Program-made: the position numbers and the translations under genes
In this document: piece after piece, positions 24,893 through 33,793 of the stretch
Layout of the letters: every line of letters starts with the position of its first letter
Position numbering within the stretch: position 1 is the first letter of the stretch
Notes under the pieces: generated by a model
What the model was told of the DNA's origin: nothing
The model's database searches: none
What the model saw: the letters and a program-made list of their open reading frames with translations, nothing else
Source: JBBECE01 sp964574935
GTDB taxonomy: Bacteria; Pseudomonadota; Alphaproteobacteria; Rhizobiales; Devosiaceae
Assembly (NCBI GenBank): GCA_964574935.1
Contig: CAZNOZ010000003.1
Location: 34,826 to 98,825, forward strand
Reading direction: 5' to 3'
Length of the DNA stretch: 64,000 nucleotides

Positions 24893-25956
24893 GCCGGCGA
24901 CGGCTCGACGGACACGCTCGCGGCGTGCTCGGGCAGCGGTCCCAGCCTGTCGATTCCCTCGCCGACGCGTTCGATCAGGCGGTTGCGCGCCATTTCGTAG
25001 GCCAGCCCCAGGGCGCTCCTGAAGCCGAGTTCGTCGCTGCCGCCGTGGCTCTTGATGACGATCCCGTTGAGGCCCAGAAACACCCCGCCATTGACGCGGC
25101 GCGGATCCATCTTGCGCCGGAAGGCCCTGAGCGCCGGCCGGGCGAGCATGGCTCCGAGCCGCGACGACCAGGTCTCGGCGAGCGCGGCGCGCAGATACTC
25201 GCCAACCTGGCGGGCCGTGCCCTCGGCGGTCTTCAGGGCGATATTGCCGGCGAAGCCCTCGGTCACCACCACGTCGACGGTGCCCCTGCCGATGTCGTCG
25301 CCCTCGACGAAGCCGTGATAGCGCATCCCCGCATTCGTGGCCTCGGAGAGAAACTTCGCGGCGTCCCGCACCGCGTCGAGACCCTTGACTTCCTCGACCC
25401 CGACATTGAGGAGCCCGAGGGTGGGGCTCTTCATGTCGAACAGGGCCCGCGCCATGGCGGCGCCGAGGATCGAGAAATCGACGAGCTGGCGGCTGTCGCC
25501 GCCGACGGTGGCGCCGACATCGAGGACGATCGTGTCGGCCTTCAGGGTCGGCCAGATGGCCGCGATCGCGGGCCTGGCGATGCCGTCGATGGGCCGGAGG
25601 CAGACCGTCGCCATCGCCATGAGGGCACCGGTATTGCCGCACGAGATCGCGACGTCGGCGGCGCCGTCCTTGACCGCCTGCAGGGCGCTCCACATCGAGG
25701 AACTGCCGCGGCCGCGGCGCAGCGCCTGGGCCGGCTTGGCGTCCATCGGCACGACGGTGTCGCAATGGACGATTTCGGAGACGGTCCCGAGCCCGGGGAG
25801 CGCCGCCATGAGCGCGGAAAGCTCGGTTTCGTCGCCATGGAAGACGTAGCGGGTCGCGGGGCGCTCGGTGAGCGCCATCCGGGCGCCTCTGAGCACCGTG
25901 GCGGGACCGTTGTCGCCGCCCATGGCGTCGACCGATATCGTGATTTGAGGATTCAT
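24889..25956 (-). CDS. plsX: Phosphate acyltransferase PlsX
   Basis: A 355-residue PlsX, which makes acyl-phosphate from acyl-ACP for phospholipid synthesis. It has the N-terminal ISVDAMGGDNGP, SCGNTGALMA, LDVGATVGGDSRQL and TEGFAGNIALKTAEG motifs. The ATG giving the standard N-terminus was used; a GTG eleven codons upstream would add a non-conserved extension. It overlaps fabH by 4 bp. The rpmF gene often found before plsX is absent here. Confidence 0.94.
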   Translation of the reverse strand: MNPQITISVDAMGGDNGPATVLRGARMALTERPATRYVFHGDETELSALMAALPGLGTVSEIVHCDTVVPMDAKPAQALRRGRGSSSMWSALQAVKDGAADVAISCGNTGALMAMATVCLRPIDGIARPAIAAIWPTLKADTIVLDVGATVGGDSRQLVDFSILGAAMARALFDMKSPTLGLLNVGVEEVKGLDAVRDAAKFLSEATNAGMRYHGFVEGDDIGRGTVDVVVTEGFAGNIALKTAEGTARQVGEYLRAALAETWSSRLGAMLARPALRAFRRKMDPRRVNGGVFLGLNGIVIKSHGGSDELGFRSALGLAYEMARNRLIERVGEGIDRLGPLPEHAASVSVEPSPA

Positions 25957-26031
25957 CGACAAAGCTGGAAGGGCCGGCGCACGGGGCACCTTATCGTCGA
26001 AAAGGGGCGAGGCAAGCCTTTTGAGAGCATA

Positions 26032-26577
26032 TCAACCTTGCGGCGAGCGCGGCTTGAGGGCCTTGAGCGCCGCGAAGGGGGACGCCCGGTCGGCATCCGG
26101 GCCGGCCGGGGCCTCCTCGAGACGGGCGCCGGGGGCGCGCGGATAGGGATCGAGGGCGAGCGACAGGGTCTCGATCAGAAGCGGGGCGAAATCGAGCACT
26201 TCGCCGTCGAACCAGTCCGGCTCGTCCTCGGCTTCCGGATCGACGAGGACGTGCTTCTGCGCGGTGTCCGGGCCTTCGAGAAAAACGCGGTCGATGGTTT
26301 CGTGCACAGAGGCGTCGACCGGCTCGAGGGTGATCACGCATTGCTGGCGAACCGCGGCGTCGAGTTCGCCGCTCACCCGCAGGCCGCCGCGGAAGGGCGC
26401 CACGTTGATCGCGGCGGTGAAGCGGTCGACGCCAAGGATGCCGAGCCGCGAGGCGATCGCCTCGAGCGCCTCGGCGTCGGCCTCGATGCGCACCTTGCGG
26501 CCGGCCGGCGGCACCCGGGCGAGCCGCACCCGCGTGCCGAGCAGGGTCGAAAGATCTGCTTCAGGCGTCGGTTTCAT
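26032..26577 (-). CDS. YceD/DUF177 family protein
   Basis: A 181-residue member of the YceD (DUF177) family, usually linked to 23S rRNA accumulation and encoded beside rpmF-plsX. Recognisable features are the central RVSGELDAAVRQQCVITLEPVDASV block with its single conserved cysteine and the acidic EAEDEPDWFDGEVLDFAPLLIETLSLALDPYPR block. Location just before plsX supports the call. Its start lies inside the upstream CBP3 gene (17-bp overlap), indicating coupling. Confidence 0.85.
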   Translation of the reverse strand: MKPTPEADLSTLLGTRVRLARVPPAGRKVRIEADAEALEAIASRLGILGVDRFTAAINVAPFRGGLRVSGELDAAVRQQCVITLEPVDASVHETIDRVFLEGPDTAQKHVLVDPEAEDEPDWFDGEVLDFAPLLIETLSLALDPYPRAPGARLEEAPAGPDADRASPFAALKALKPRSPQG

Positions 26578-27091
26578 GGGGGGCGAACTCCAGGTGGCCG
26601 GCAACGATGTCGTCGGCCGATTGCGCGGCGAGCGCGGCGGCCTGCCGCCGGCAGTAGGTGGCGAGCTCGGCGGCGGCGTTGGGCTCCTGGTCGTAGACGT
26701 TGCGCGACAGCGCGGCGGTGAGCGCCGCGGCGTCGGAGAGGTCCAGCGCCTCGCCGACGCTGGCCAGAAGCCCATAGAACATCTCGGTCATGCGGGCGAC
26801 GCGGCGCGGCACGGACAGGTCGCCCACGCCCATCTCGCGCAGTGAGCGATCCATGTCCCGGAAGAACAGATCGAACAGCGCCTGGGCGAATCGTCTGGCT
26901 TGCGGCTCCCGGCGCAGCCGGTGCAGGACCAGCGCCACGTGCAGCGACAAGAGGTCGAAGCGGCCGGTCGCGGTGTCGGCGATCCCCCATTCGAGGAACG
27001 GGCGGGGGTGTCGGGATTGCGCCACAATCGGTGTGTAGACGGCCACTGCCGCGTCACCCAGGCGGTCTTTGCGGAATGGAAACGGCATCAT
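26561..27091 (-). CDS. Ubiquinol-cytochrome c chaperone (CBP3 family)
   Basis: A 176-residue protein of the CBP3/UQCC1 family, which in mitochondria helps cytochrome b assemble into the bc1 complex. Conserved-looking features include the ARRFAQALFDLFFRDMDRSLREMGVGDLSVPRR region and the GLLASVGEAL segment. In alphaproteobacteria it is typically placed between bamE and yceD-plsX, as here. Divergent from bamE. Confidence 0.88.
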   Translation of the reverse strand: MMPFPFRKDRLGDAAVAVYTPIVAQSRHPRPFLEWGIADTATGRFDLLSLHVALVLHRLRREPQARRFAQALFDLFFRDMDRSLREMGVGDLSVPRRVARMTEMFYGLLASVGEALDLSDAAALTAALSRNVYDQEPNAAAELATYCRRQAAALAAQSADDIVAGHLEFAPHETDA

Positions 27092-27248
27092 TGCGCTTCT
27101 TTGCGGGGCGTTTGGCTCGGCGAGCCGCGACTGGCGGGTGGCGTGGACGGACTGCTTGCCACGGCGCGGGTTTGGCGGCTACACAGGGCCGGCGCGTCGC
27201 GAACGCCCATCACAGCCAAGCCGTCCCCCGGCGCGGAGAATGTAGTTG

Positions 27249-27719
27249 ATGTCCCTTCGCCATTCCATAGTGCCCGCCGTTGCGATCACCCTCCTCATGG
27301 CACTGGGGAGCGGGCTTGCGGGATGCGCCAATACCGGGCTCGCCTTCTCCAAGACGCGCACCGAGGGCTTTTCGATCCCCGAGGACGCCTTGCAGCAGAT
27401 CCGGCCCGGCGTCTCCAGGGACTTCGTCGAGATCGTCCTGGGTTCGCCGCAGACCACCAACACGTTGGGCGCCGAGCTCGCCTTCTATTACATCGAGACC
27501 AAGGTCGCCGAGACCGAGTTCGGCGCCAGCCGGCCCGTCGAGCGGACGGTGCTGGCGGTTTATTTCGATTCCAACAACCGGGTGACCGACAAGGCCGTCT
27601 ACACCCTGCAGGACGGCAAGGTGTTCGCCACCGTGCCGCGTCGGACGCCGGGCTACGGGGATGACGAGACCTTCGTCCAGGCGATCCTGAAGTCGGTCAG
27701 CGGCATCAACCTCTTCTAG
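27249..27719 (+). CDS. bamE: Outer-membrane protein assembly factor BamE
   Basis: A 156-residue lipoprotein of the SmpA/OmlA family, part of the BAM complex that inserts beta-barrel proteins. It has a signal peptide with lipobox LAGC (C26), then the SmpA/OmlA domain (ALQQIRPGVSRDFVEIVLGSPQTT, AVYFDSNNRV). The ATG is used; a TTG one codon upstream is closer to the GGAGAA site. Convergent with the MFS gene, 13 bp apart. Confidence 0.9.
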   Translation: MSLRHSIVPAVAITLLMALGSGLAGCANTGLAFSKTRTEGFSIPEDALQQIRPGVSRDFVEIVLGSPQTTNTLGAELAFYYIETKVAETEFGASRPVERTVLAVYFDSNNRVTDKAVYTLQDGKVFATVPRRTPGYGDDETFVQAILKSVSGINLF

Positions 27720-27732
27720 GGCCGCCCCGGTC

Positions 27733-28950
27733 TCAGGCCGGCGCCCGCCGACCGTTCATCACGCACCAGCCCAGCAGGGCCAACCCGACGAGCACGATCG
27801 GGAAGGCCAGGACGTTGATCGACTGCCAGCCGATGGTGTGCAGCAATACCCCGGAGCCGATCGAGGCGACGGCCATGGCGCCGAAGACCAGCGGTTCGTT
27901 GAGTGCCTGGGCGCGTTCGGCCTCCTCGGGCGCGTAGGCGCCGGTCAGCATCGTCGTCGAGCCGATGAACCCGAAATTCCAGCCGACGCCGAGCATCACC
28001 AGCGCGACGGAGAAATGAAGCACGGAGACGCCGTTCAGGTTCACGAAGGCGCACCCGGCGATCAGCACCAGACCGATCGCAATGGTGGCGGGTGCCCCGA
28101 TCCTCGAGATGACCCAGCCGGTGATCAGGCTGGGAAGGTACATCGCCACGATGTGCGCCTGGATGGCGCCGGTCGCTTCGGCGGGTGAGTGCCCCCAAAC
28201 CGTGACCATCGCCAGGGGCGCGGCGACCATCACGAAGGTCATCAGGGCGTAGCTGATCATGGCGGTCGCGATCGGCACGAAGACCGTGGGGCTGCGCAGG
28301 AGCTCCCTTGTCGAGCGTCCGGGCGCGTCCCCCGGCTTGGGATGGCGCGGCGGCGCCAGGCGGGTGAAGGAGAGAACCACGAACCCGATCGCCGACAACC
28401 CGACGATGCCGAGAAACGACCCCGCGAACGGAGCCCCGGCGAACAGGTCCTTGCCGAACAGGGCCGTTTGCGGGCCGATGATGCCGGCGGCCACTCCTCC
28501 CACCAGCACCAGGGAGATGGCGCGGGCCCTGAGATCGCCGGAAACGCTGTCGGCGATGGCGAAGCGGTATTGCTGCACGAAGGCGGCGGAGGTGCCTACA
28601 AAGAAGAGGGACGCGCAGAACAGCCAGAACGAGCCAAGAATGATCGAGTAGAACGCCACGACGCCCGCCGCGATCCCCACCGCGGCGCCGAGCATCAGGC
28701 CCTTTCTGCGGCCCAATCCGTGGATGATCCGGGTGGCCGGCAGCGCCGACAGCGCCAGCCCGACGATTGTCGCGGTCATCGGCAGGGTGGCGAGCGCCGG
28801 ATCGGGCGCCAGCGAGATGGCGGCCAACGCGGCGGCGGAAACGACAACCGCCTGGTTGGAGGAGACGGTGGCCATCGAGGTCGTCAGCAGTGCGATGTTG
28901 CGGTACGCGGTGCCGCGTTGCGTCCAGGGCGGGCTGGCTTGCTGCGTCAC
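27733..28950 (-). CDS. MFS transporter
   Basis: A 405-residue major-facilitator protein with about twelve transmembrane helices. A typical loop 2-3 motif is visible (IHGLGRRKGLMLGA). The N-terminus is cytosolic (TQQASPPWTQRGTAYRN). Substrate unknown; the sequence resembles small drug/metabolite exporters without a known annotation. The GTG start overlaps the nusB stop (GTGA), so the transporter is the last gene of the rib-nusB operon; a riboflavin or flavin-precursor role would be guesswork. Confidence 0.83.
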   Translation of the reverse strand: MTQQASPPWTQRGTAYRNIALLTTSMATVSSNQAVVVSAAALAAISLAPDPALATLPMTATIVGLALSALPATRIIHGLGRRKGLMLGAAVGIAAGVVAFYSIILGSFWLFCASLFFVGTSAAFVQQYRFAIADSVSGDLRARAISLVLVGGVAAGIIGPQTALFGKDLFAGAPFAGSFLGIVGLSAIGFVVLSFTRLAPPRHPKPGDAPGRSTRELLRSPTVFVPIATAMISYALMTFVMVAAPLAMVTVWGHSPAEATGAIQAHIVAMYLPSLITGWVISRIGAPATIAIGLVLIAGCAFVNLNGVSVLHFSVALVMLGVGWNFGFIGSTTMLTGAYAPEEAERAQALNEPLVFGAMAVASIGSGVLLHTIGWQSINVLAFPIVLVGLALLGWCVMNGRRAPA

Positions 28951-29453
28951 TTTTCCGGTTCCGCCTCGAATTCACTGCGCCGCCTTGCGTGCGCCAGGCG
29001 GTCGAGCACCGCGTTGACGAGCTTCGGCTCGTCCCCCGAGAAGAAGGCCCGCGCGACATCGACATACTCGACGATCGCCACCCGGGCGGGGATATCCGCA
29101 CGAAAGCACAATTCGAAAGTGCCGGCGCGCAGAATCGCGCACAGGGTCTTGTCCAGGCGGCCCAGCGGCCAGTCGGCGGTCAGGGCCTGGTCGATCAGGG
29201 GGTCGATTTCAATCTGCCGGCCGACCACCCCGGAGACGATGGCGCGGAAGAAATCCGCGTCGGCGGGAAGGTAGTGCTCGCCTTCGAGTTCCTGGCCGAG
29301 CCGGTGGCTGACGAACTGCTCGAGGGTCTCGGGCAGCGAGGCGCCGCCGACATCCATCTGGTAGAGCGCCTGGACCGCCGCCAGGCGGGCGAGGCTGCGC
29401 TGATTGGCCGCTGCCCGGAGTGGTCGGGGACGTCGGGGGGACGGCCCGGCCAC
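28947..29453 (-). CDS. nusB: Transcription antitermination factor NusB
   Basis: A 168-residue NusB, an all-helical RNA-binding protein that works with NusE/S10 at boxA in rRNA operons. Conserved blocks are RSLARLAAVQALYQMDV near the N-terminus, LDKTLCAILRAGTFEL in the middle and AIVEYVDVARAFFSGDEPKLVNAVLDRLA near the end. A GTG was chosen as start; a TTG two codons earlier overlaps the ribH stop. ribH-nusB adjacency is near universal. Confidence 0.94.
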   Translation of the reverse strand: MAGPSPRRPRPLRAAANQRSLARLAAVQALYQMDVGGASLPETLEQFVSHRLGQELEGEHYLPADADFFRAIVSGVVGRQIEIDPLIDQALTADWPLGRLDKTLCAILRAGTFELCFRADIPARVAIVEYVDVARAFFSGDEPKLVNAVLDRLAHARRRSEFEAEPEK

Positions 29454-29455
29454 CC

Positions 29456-29908
29456 TCAAAGGCCCAGGTCGCGCTTGAGACCGACCATGGCCAGGGCGGC
29501 GCGCGCGGCCACGCCGCCCTTGTCGCGGCGCTCCCTGCCGGCGCGTTCGCGGGCCTGCTCGACGGTATCGACGGTGAGGATGCCGTTGCCGATCGCCAGA
29601 CCATGGGCGACCGCCAGATCCATGACGGCGCGGGCCGACTGGGTGGCGACGATGTCGTAGTGGCCGGTCTCGCCGCGAATGACGCAGCCCAACAGCACGA
29701 AGCCGTCATAGGACGGGCCGACGCCGGTGGCCGCCGCTTCGAGCACGAACGAAAGCGCCGCCGGGATTTCGAGGGCTCCCGGCACGGCGTGCCGGTCGAC
29801 CCGGGCCCCGGCCTCGGCGAGGGCGGCGGTCGCGCCGGCCAGCAACGCGTCGGAGATGTCCTCGTAGAAGCGCGCCTCGATAATGAGGATGTGGGGGGCC
29901 TCGGCCAT
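29456..29908 (-). CDS. ribH: 6,7-dimethyl-8-ribityllumazine synthase
   Basis: A lumazine synthase (150 residues from this ATG), penultimate step of riboflavin synthesis. It has IIEARFYEDISDALLAGA (residues 8-25), VPGALEIPAAL and LGCVIRGETGHYD with the catalytic His. The chosen ATG gives the family's normal length. The frame is open to a GTG at 30001, which would add 31 residues made mostly of a VADR/VTDQ repeat encoded by 12-bp tandem repeats and overlap ribE by 28 bp. Neither start has a strong ribosome site, so the longer form cannot be excluded. Confidence 0.92.
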   Translation of the reverse strand: MAEAPHILIIEARFYEDISDALLAGATAALAEAGARVDRHAVPGALEIPAALSFVLEAAATGVGPSYDGFVLLGCVIRGETGHYDIVATQSARAVMDLAVAHGLAIGNGILTVDTVEQARERAGRERRDKGGVAARAALAMVGLKRDLGL

Positions 29909-29909
29909 C

Positions 29910-29981
29910 CGGTCGGCCACTCGGTCGGTCCCTTGGTCTGTCACTTGGTCAGCCACTCGGTCAGCTACTCGGTCAATTGCC
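29910..29981. repeat. 12-bp imperfect tandem repeats at the ribE-ribH junction
   Basis: Five copies of a 12-bp unit (plus-strand consensus YGGTCNGYCACT) at 29910-29969 and a degenerate sixth copy to 29981. Read on the minus strand in the ribH frame they code for repeats of V-A/T-D-R/Q just before the ribH core. The sixth copy overlaps the end of ribE. Confidence 0.85.
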
Positions 29982-30599
29982 TGGCTCGTCCGGCCGGTCA
30001 CGGGTTTCGATCAGGCGGGCGGCATAGCGCGCCAATGGGTCGACCTCAAGGTTGACCCGGTCGCCGAGCCGAGTGTCGCCCCAGGCCGTCACGGCAACGG
30101 TGTGCGGGATGAGGTGCACCGAGAAGCTGTCGGCGCCGACCTCGTTGACCGTCAGCGAGGTGCCGTTGAGGGCGATGGCGCCCTTTTTGGCGATGAAGGG
30201 CATGACCTCGGGCGGCGCCGAAAAATCGAGACGGATCTGGTCGCCGATGTCTTCGCGGGCGGTCACCGTGGCGACGGCGTCGACGTGCCCCTGCACGATG
30301 TGGCCGCCGAGTTCGTCGCCCGCCTTCAACGATCGCTCGAGATTGAGGCGGCGCCCCTTTTGCCACTTTTCGACGGTGGTGACGTCGAGCGTCTCGAGCG
30401 CCGCGAAGACCCGGAACCAGTTGTGCCCGTCATCGACGCCCCTGTCGGTGACGGTCAGGCACACCCCGTCGCAGGCAATCGAGGCGCCGACGGCGATTGT
30501 CTCGGGGTCATAGGCGGTTTCGATTGTCAGCTCGCGCCCGTCGTTGCGCGCCACGACCCCCGCGAGCCGGCCGACATCGGTGACGATCCCGGTGAACAT
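29973..30599 (-). CDS. ribE: Riboflavin synthase alpha chain
   Basis: A 208-residue riboflavin synthase, which dismutates two lumazine molecules to riboflavin. It contains the usual two tandem lumazine-binding repeats, each opening with a FTGI-like or GHIVQGHVD-like motif; MFTGIVTDVGRL starts repeat 1 and GGHIVQGHVDAVATV opens repeat 2. GTSLTVNEV is intact. The ATG overlaps the ribD stop by one base (TGATG). Confidence 0.95.
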   Translation of the reverse strand: MFTGIVTDVGRLAGVVARNDGRELTIETAYDPETIAVGASIACDGVCLTVTDRGVDDGHNWFRVFAALETLDVTTVEKWQKGRRLNLERSLKAGDELGGHIVQGHVDAVATVTAREDIGDQIRLDFSAPPEVMPFIAKKGAIALNGTSLTVNEVGADSFSVHLIPHTVAVTAWGDTRLGDRVNLEVDPLARYAARLIETRDRPDEPGN

Positions 30600-31693
30600 C
30601 AGCGGGCCCTCTCGTAGATTGTCAGTCGGTCCGCGTCCAACGGGCGCTGTCGCGCCGCCCGCAAGCCGGCCTCGGCGATCGCGGTTTCGAGGTCGCCGGC
30701 GGCGACGCCGTCGGCACCGACCTGGCGGTCCGAGCGGAAGAGGTAGAACCGATCGACGAGGCCGGCGGCGAGCAGGGTCCGAAGTGCGGCCGCGCCACCT
30801 TCGACAAGAAGCATGTTGGTGCGCCGGCGAGCGAGTTCGCGCAGCGCCGCGGACCAATCGATACCGCCCTCGGCCGCGGCGGGGACGATCAGCCGTTCGA
30901 TGGCGGCCGGCAGTCCGTCGGCACGCGCCGAATCGGTGGCGATGACGCCGGTTGGCGGTCCACCGTCGGTAAACAGGCGCAGCGCGGGATCGGCGGGCCG
31001 TTCGCCCAGCGCCACCCACCGGAACGGCGAGCGCTCCTCAAGCCCTTGCAGGCGGACGGTGAGCGAGGGATTGTCGGTGCGGGCGGTCTCGGCGCCAACG
31101 AGGATGGCGTCCTGACGGGCGCGCAGCGCCTGGGTGTAGCGGCGGGCCGCCTCGCCGGTGATCGCGACGTTCGGCTGGCCCTGCCGGCCGATCTTGCCGT
31201 CGGCGGAGACCGCCAGCTTGGCGGAAACAAACGGCCGCCCCGCCCCCACCGCGCTCAGATATCCTTCATGCAGCCAGGCCGGATTGCCGGCGGGATCGGC
31301 GAGCGCCACCTCGATTCCCGCCTGCCGCAACCGTTCGAGCGACTGCCCCGAGGTGCGCGGATCGGGATCGCGCATCGCGACGACCACGCGGGCGACGCCG
31401 GCGCCGAGCACCGCGTCAACGCAGGGCGGCGTCATGCCCTGGTGGAAACACGGCTCGAGGGTCACGTAGAGGGCGGCGCCTCGGGCCGCCGCGCCGGCCA
31501 TCTCAAGGGCAATCGGCTCGGCATGGGGCTGGCCGCCCCGGGCGGTGACGCCGCGGCCGACGACGCGGCCGGTCGCCGCCTCGCGCACCAGGGCGCCGAC
31601 GCAGGGATTGCGCCCGGTGGTGCCGACAAACGGCCGCGCCATGCGGGCGGCGGCGTCCAGCCAGCGCCGGTCTTCGCGCGAAAGCGCGGTCAC
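30599..31693 (-). CDS. ribD: Bifunctional riboflavin deaminase/reductase RibD
   Basis: A 364-residue two-domain enzyme. The N-terminal cytidine-deaminase domain has the zinc motif HAE (GGQPHAEPIALE) and PCFHQGMTPPC with both zinc cysteines; the C-terminal reductase domain starts near FVSAKLAVSADGKIG and has the LLVEGGAAALRTLL substrate loop. Together they carry out steps 2 and 3 of the GTP branch. The GTG start overlaps nrdR by 4 bp (GTGA). Confidence 0.95.
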   Translation of the reverse strand: MTALSREDRRWLDAAARMARPFVGTTGRNPCVGALVREAATGRVVGRGVTARGGQPHAEPIALEMAGAAARGAALYVTLEPCFHQGMTPPCVDAVLGAGVARVVVAMRDPDPRTSGQSLERLRQAGIEVALADPAGNPAWLHEGYLSAVGAGRPFVSAKLAVSADGKIGRQGQPNVAITGEAARRYTQALRARQDAILVGAETARTDNPSLTVRLQGLEERSPFRWVALGERPADPALRLFTDGGPPTGVIATDSARADGLPAAIERLIVPAAAEGGIDWSAALRELARRRTNMLLVEGGAAALRTLLAAGLVDRFYLFRSDRQVGADGVAAGDLETAIAEAGLRAARQRPLDADRLTIYERAR

Positions 31694-32166
31694 TCGTCGT
31701 CCGCCGGGGCGGGCGCGTCGCCGTCGAGCTCGGCCAGAAAGGAGCTGAAATCGTCGGCCTTGGAGAAATTCCTGTAGACCGACGCGAAGCGCACGAAGGC
31801 GACGTCGTCGAGGCTCTTGAGCCCCTCCATGACCAGCCGGCCGATCTGTTCGGAGCTCACTTCGCTGTCGCCGCGGCTTTCGAGTTGCCTGACGACGCCG
31901 GAGATCATCCGCTCGGCGCGCTCGGGCTCGATGTCGCGCTTGCGCAGCGCGGTCATCACCGACCGGGTCAGCTTGTCGCGGTCGAAGGGCATCCGGCGGC
32001 CGGACTTCTTGACGACCACCAGATCCCTGAGCTGCACCCGCTCGAACGTCGTGAAGCGGCCGCCGCAGGCATTGCACACGCGGCGGCGGCGAATGGCGGT
32101 CGAATCTTCGGTGGGGCGGGAGTCCTTGACCTGGGTGTTGTCGTGGCCGCAATAGGGGCAGCGCAT
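31690..32166 (-). CDS. nrdR: Transcriptional repressor NrdR
   Basis: A 158-residue ATP/dATP-sensing repressor of ribonucleotide reductase genes. An N-terminal zinc ribbon (CPYCGHDNTQ, then CNACGGRF) is followed by an ATP-cone domain (RDLVVVKKSGRRMPFDRDKL). Full length and intact. It sits between glyA and ribD as in most Hyphomicrobiales. Confidence 0.97.
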   Translation of the reverse strand: MRCPYCGHDNTQVKDSRPTEDSTAIRRRRVCNACGGRFTTFERVQLRDLVVVKKSGRRMPFDRDKLTRSVMTALRKRDIEPERAERMISGVVRQLESRGDSEVSSEQIGRLVMEGLKSLDDVAFVRFASVYRNFSKADDFSSFLAELDGDAPAPADDE

Positions 32167-32186
32167 CGCCCTCTCCTATCCGGCCC

Positions 32187-33497
32187 TCATTGGTAGATCG
32201 GGAACGCGGCGGTGAGCTCGTGCACGCGGGCCCGAACCGATTGCTCGACTGCCGCGTTGGCGTCCTCGCCGTTCGCCGCCAGCCCGTCGAGCACCTCGAT
32301 GATCAACTCGCCCACGGTGACGCATTCGGCCTCGCCGAAGCCCCGCGAGGTGGCCGCCGGCGTGCCGATGCGCAGCCCCGAAGTGACCGCGGGCTTTTCC
32401 GGATCGAAGGGAATGGCGTTCTTGTTGCAGGTGATGCCGGCGCGTTCGAGGGACGCCTCGGCGGCCTTGCCGGTCAGGGATTTGGGCCTGAGATCGACGA
32501 GCATGAGGTGGTTGTCGGTGCCGCCGGTCACCAGATCCAGCCCGCCCTTCATCAGCGTCTCGGCCATGGCCCTGGCGTTGGCGATGACCTGGGCGGAATA
32601 GACCTTGAATTCGGGGGTCAGCGCCTCGGCGAACGCCACCGCCTTGGCGGCGATCACGTGCATGAGCGGGCCCCCCTGAATGCCCGGGAAGATCGCCGAA
32701 TTGATCTTCTTGGCGATCTCCTCGTCGTTGCTCAAGATCATGCCGCCGCGCGGCCCGCGTAGCGTCTTGTGGGTGGTGGTGGTGGTCACATGCGCGTGCG
32801 GTACGGGGTTGGGATGCAGCCCCGCGGCGATCAGCCCCGCGACGTGGGCCATGTCGACCATCAGGAAGGCGCCGACCTCGTCGGCGATGGCGCGGAACTC
32901 CGCCCAGTCCAGGACCCGCGCATAGGCCGAATAGCCGGCCACGATCAGCGCCGGCTTGTGCTCGCGGGCGAGCGCGCGCACCTGGTCCATGTCGCACAGC
33001 CCGTCCTGCGGGCGAACGCCGTATTGCACCGAATGAAACCACTTGCCCGACTGGTTGGGGCGGGCGCCGTGGCTGAGATGGCCGCCGGCGTCGAGACTCA
33101 TGCCCATAAGGGTGTCGCCGGGCTTGATGAGGGCCTGGTAGACGCCCTGATTGGCCTGCGAGCCGGAGTGGGGCTGGACGTTCGCGAAATTGCAGCCGAA
33201 CAGCTGCCTGGCGCGGTCGATGGCCAGCTCCTCGGCGATATCCACGAACTGGCAGCCGCCGTAGTAGCGCCGGCCCGGATAGCCCTCTGCGTATTTGTTG
33301 GTGAGCACAGAGCCCTGGGCCTCGAGGACGGCGCGGGAGACGATGTTCTCGGAGGCGATCAGCTCGATGTCGTTTTGCTGACGGTCCAGTTCCTTCGCAA
33401 TCGCGTCGGCGACGCCGGGGTCGGCCGCGGCGAGCGGCTGCGTGAGGATCGAGGAAACGGGTGCGGGGGCGGCGGAGGCCGCGGCGGATCGGGTCAT
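32187..33497 (-). CDS. glyA: Serine hydroxymethyltransferase
   Basis: A 436-residue PLP enzyme that interconverts serine and glycine with tetrahydrofolate. Conserved blocks are IELIASENIVSRAVLEAQGS, NKYAEGYPGRRYYGGC, VDMAHVAGLIAAG and the PLP lysine in TTTTTHKTLRGPRGG. The ATG giving a 30-residue leader before the conserved core was used; the frame is open 20 codons further upstream. First gene of the glyA-nrdR-rib-nusB run. Confidence 0.96.
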   Translation of the reverse strand: MTRSAAASAAPAPVSSILTQPLAAADPGVADAIAKELDRQQNDIELIASENIVSRAVLEAQGSVLTNKYAEGYPGRRYYGGCQFVDIAEELAIDRARQLFGCNFANVQPHSGSQANQGVYQALIKPGDTLMGMSLDAGGHLSHGARPNQSGKWFHSVQYGVRPQDGLCDMDQVRALAREHKPALIVAGYSAYARVLDWAEFRAIADEVGAFLMVDMAHVAGLIAAGLHPNPVPHAHVTTTTTHKTLRGPRGGMILSNDEEIAKKINSAIFPGIQGGPLMHVIAAKAVAFAEALTPEFKVYSAQVIANARAMAETLMKGGLDLVTGGTDNHLMLVDLRPKSLTGKAAEASLERAGITCNKNAIPFDPEKPAVTSGLRIGTPAATSRGFGEAECVTVGELIIEVLDGLAANGEDANAAVEQSVRARVHELTAAFPIYQ

Positions 33498-33589
33498 GGC
33501 ACGATATCTTGGGGTTCGAAGCCCATGGGGCAACACGATGAGCGGTTCGCTTATCACACACCGAGAACCGATTCCAAGCGGTCCGGAAG

Positions 33590-33793
33590 CTATTGGTTTG
33601 CGTCGCGCGCCAACTGCCGGCGCAATTTGGCGGCCGCCAGTTGCTGCATCTGCTGGCGGGTCGAACCGGCCGGCGCCACGGCGACCACTTCGACGCCGGT
33701 CCGCTCGTCGATGGCGGCGATGCGCACCTGGCCGCCCAGTTCGACGAATTCGAACAGGATGCGGCCGGATTTCGACGGGCCGGCGGGCTTCAT
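33590..33793 (-). CDS. Small conserved protein between sixA and glyA (DUF6898-like)
   Basis: A 67-residue protein (starts MKPAGPSKSGRILFEFVELG, ends in a basic Gln/Arg-rich helix). I recall this as a small alphaproteobacterial family encoded beside glyA (DUF6898), but I am not certain of the accession. Its ATG overlaps the SixA stop by 4 bp (ATGA), which supports it being a real, coupled gene. The predicted fold is a short beta-hairpin followed by a helix. Function unknown. Confidence 0.6.
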   Translation of the reverse strand: MKPAGPSKSGRILFEFVELGGQVRIAAIDERTGVEVVAVAPAGSTRQQMQQLAAAKLRRQLARDANQ

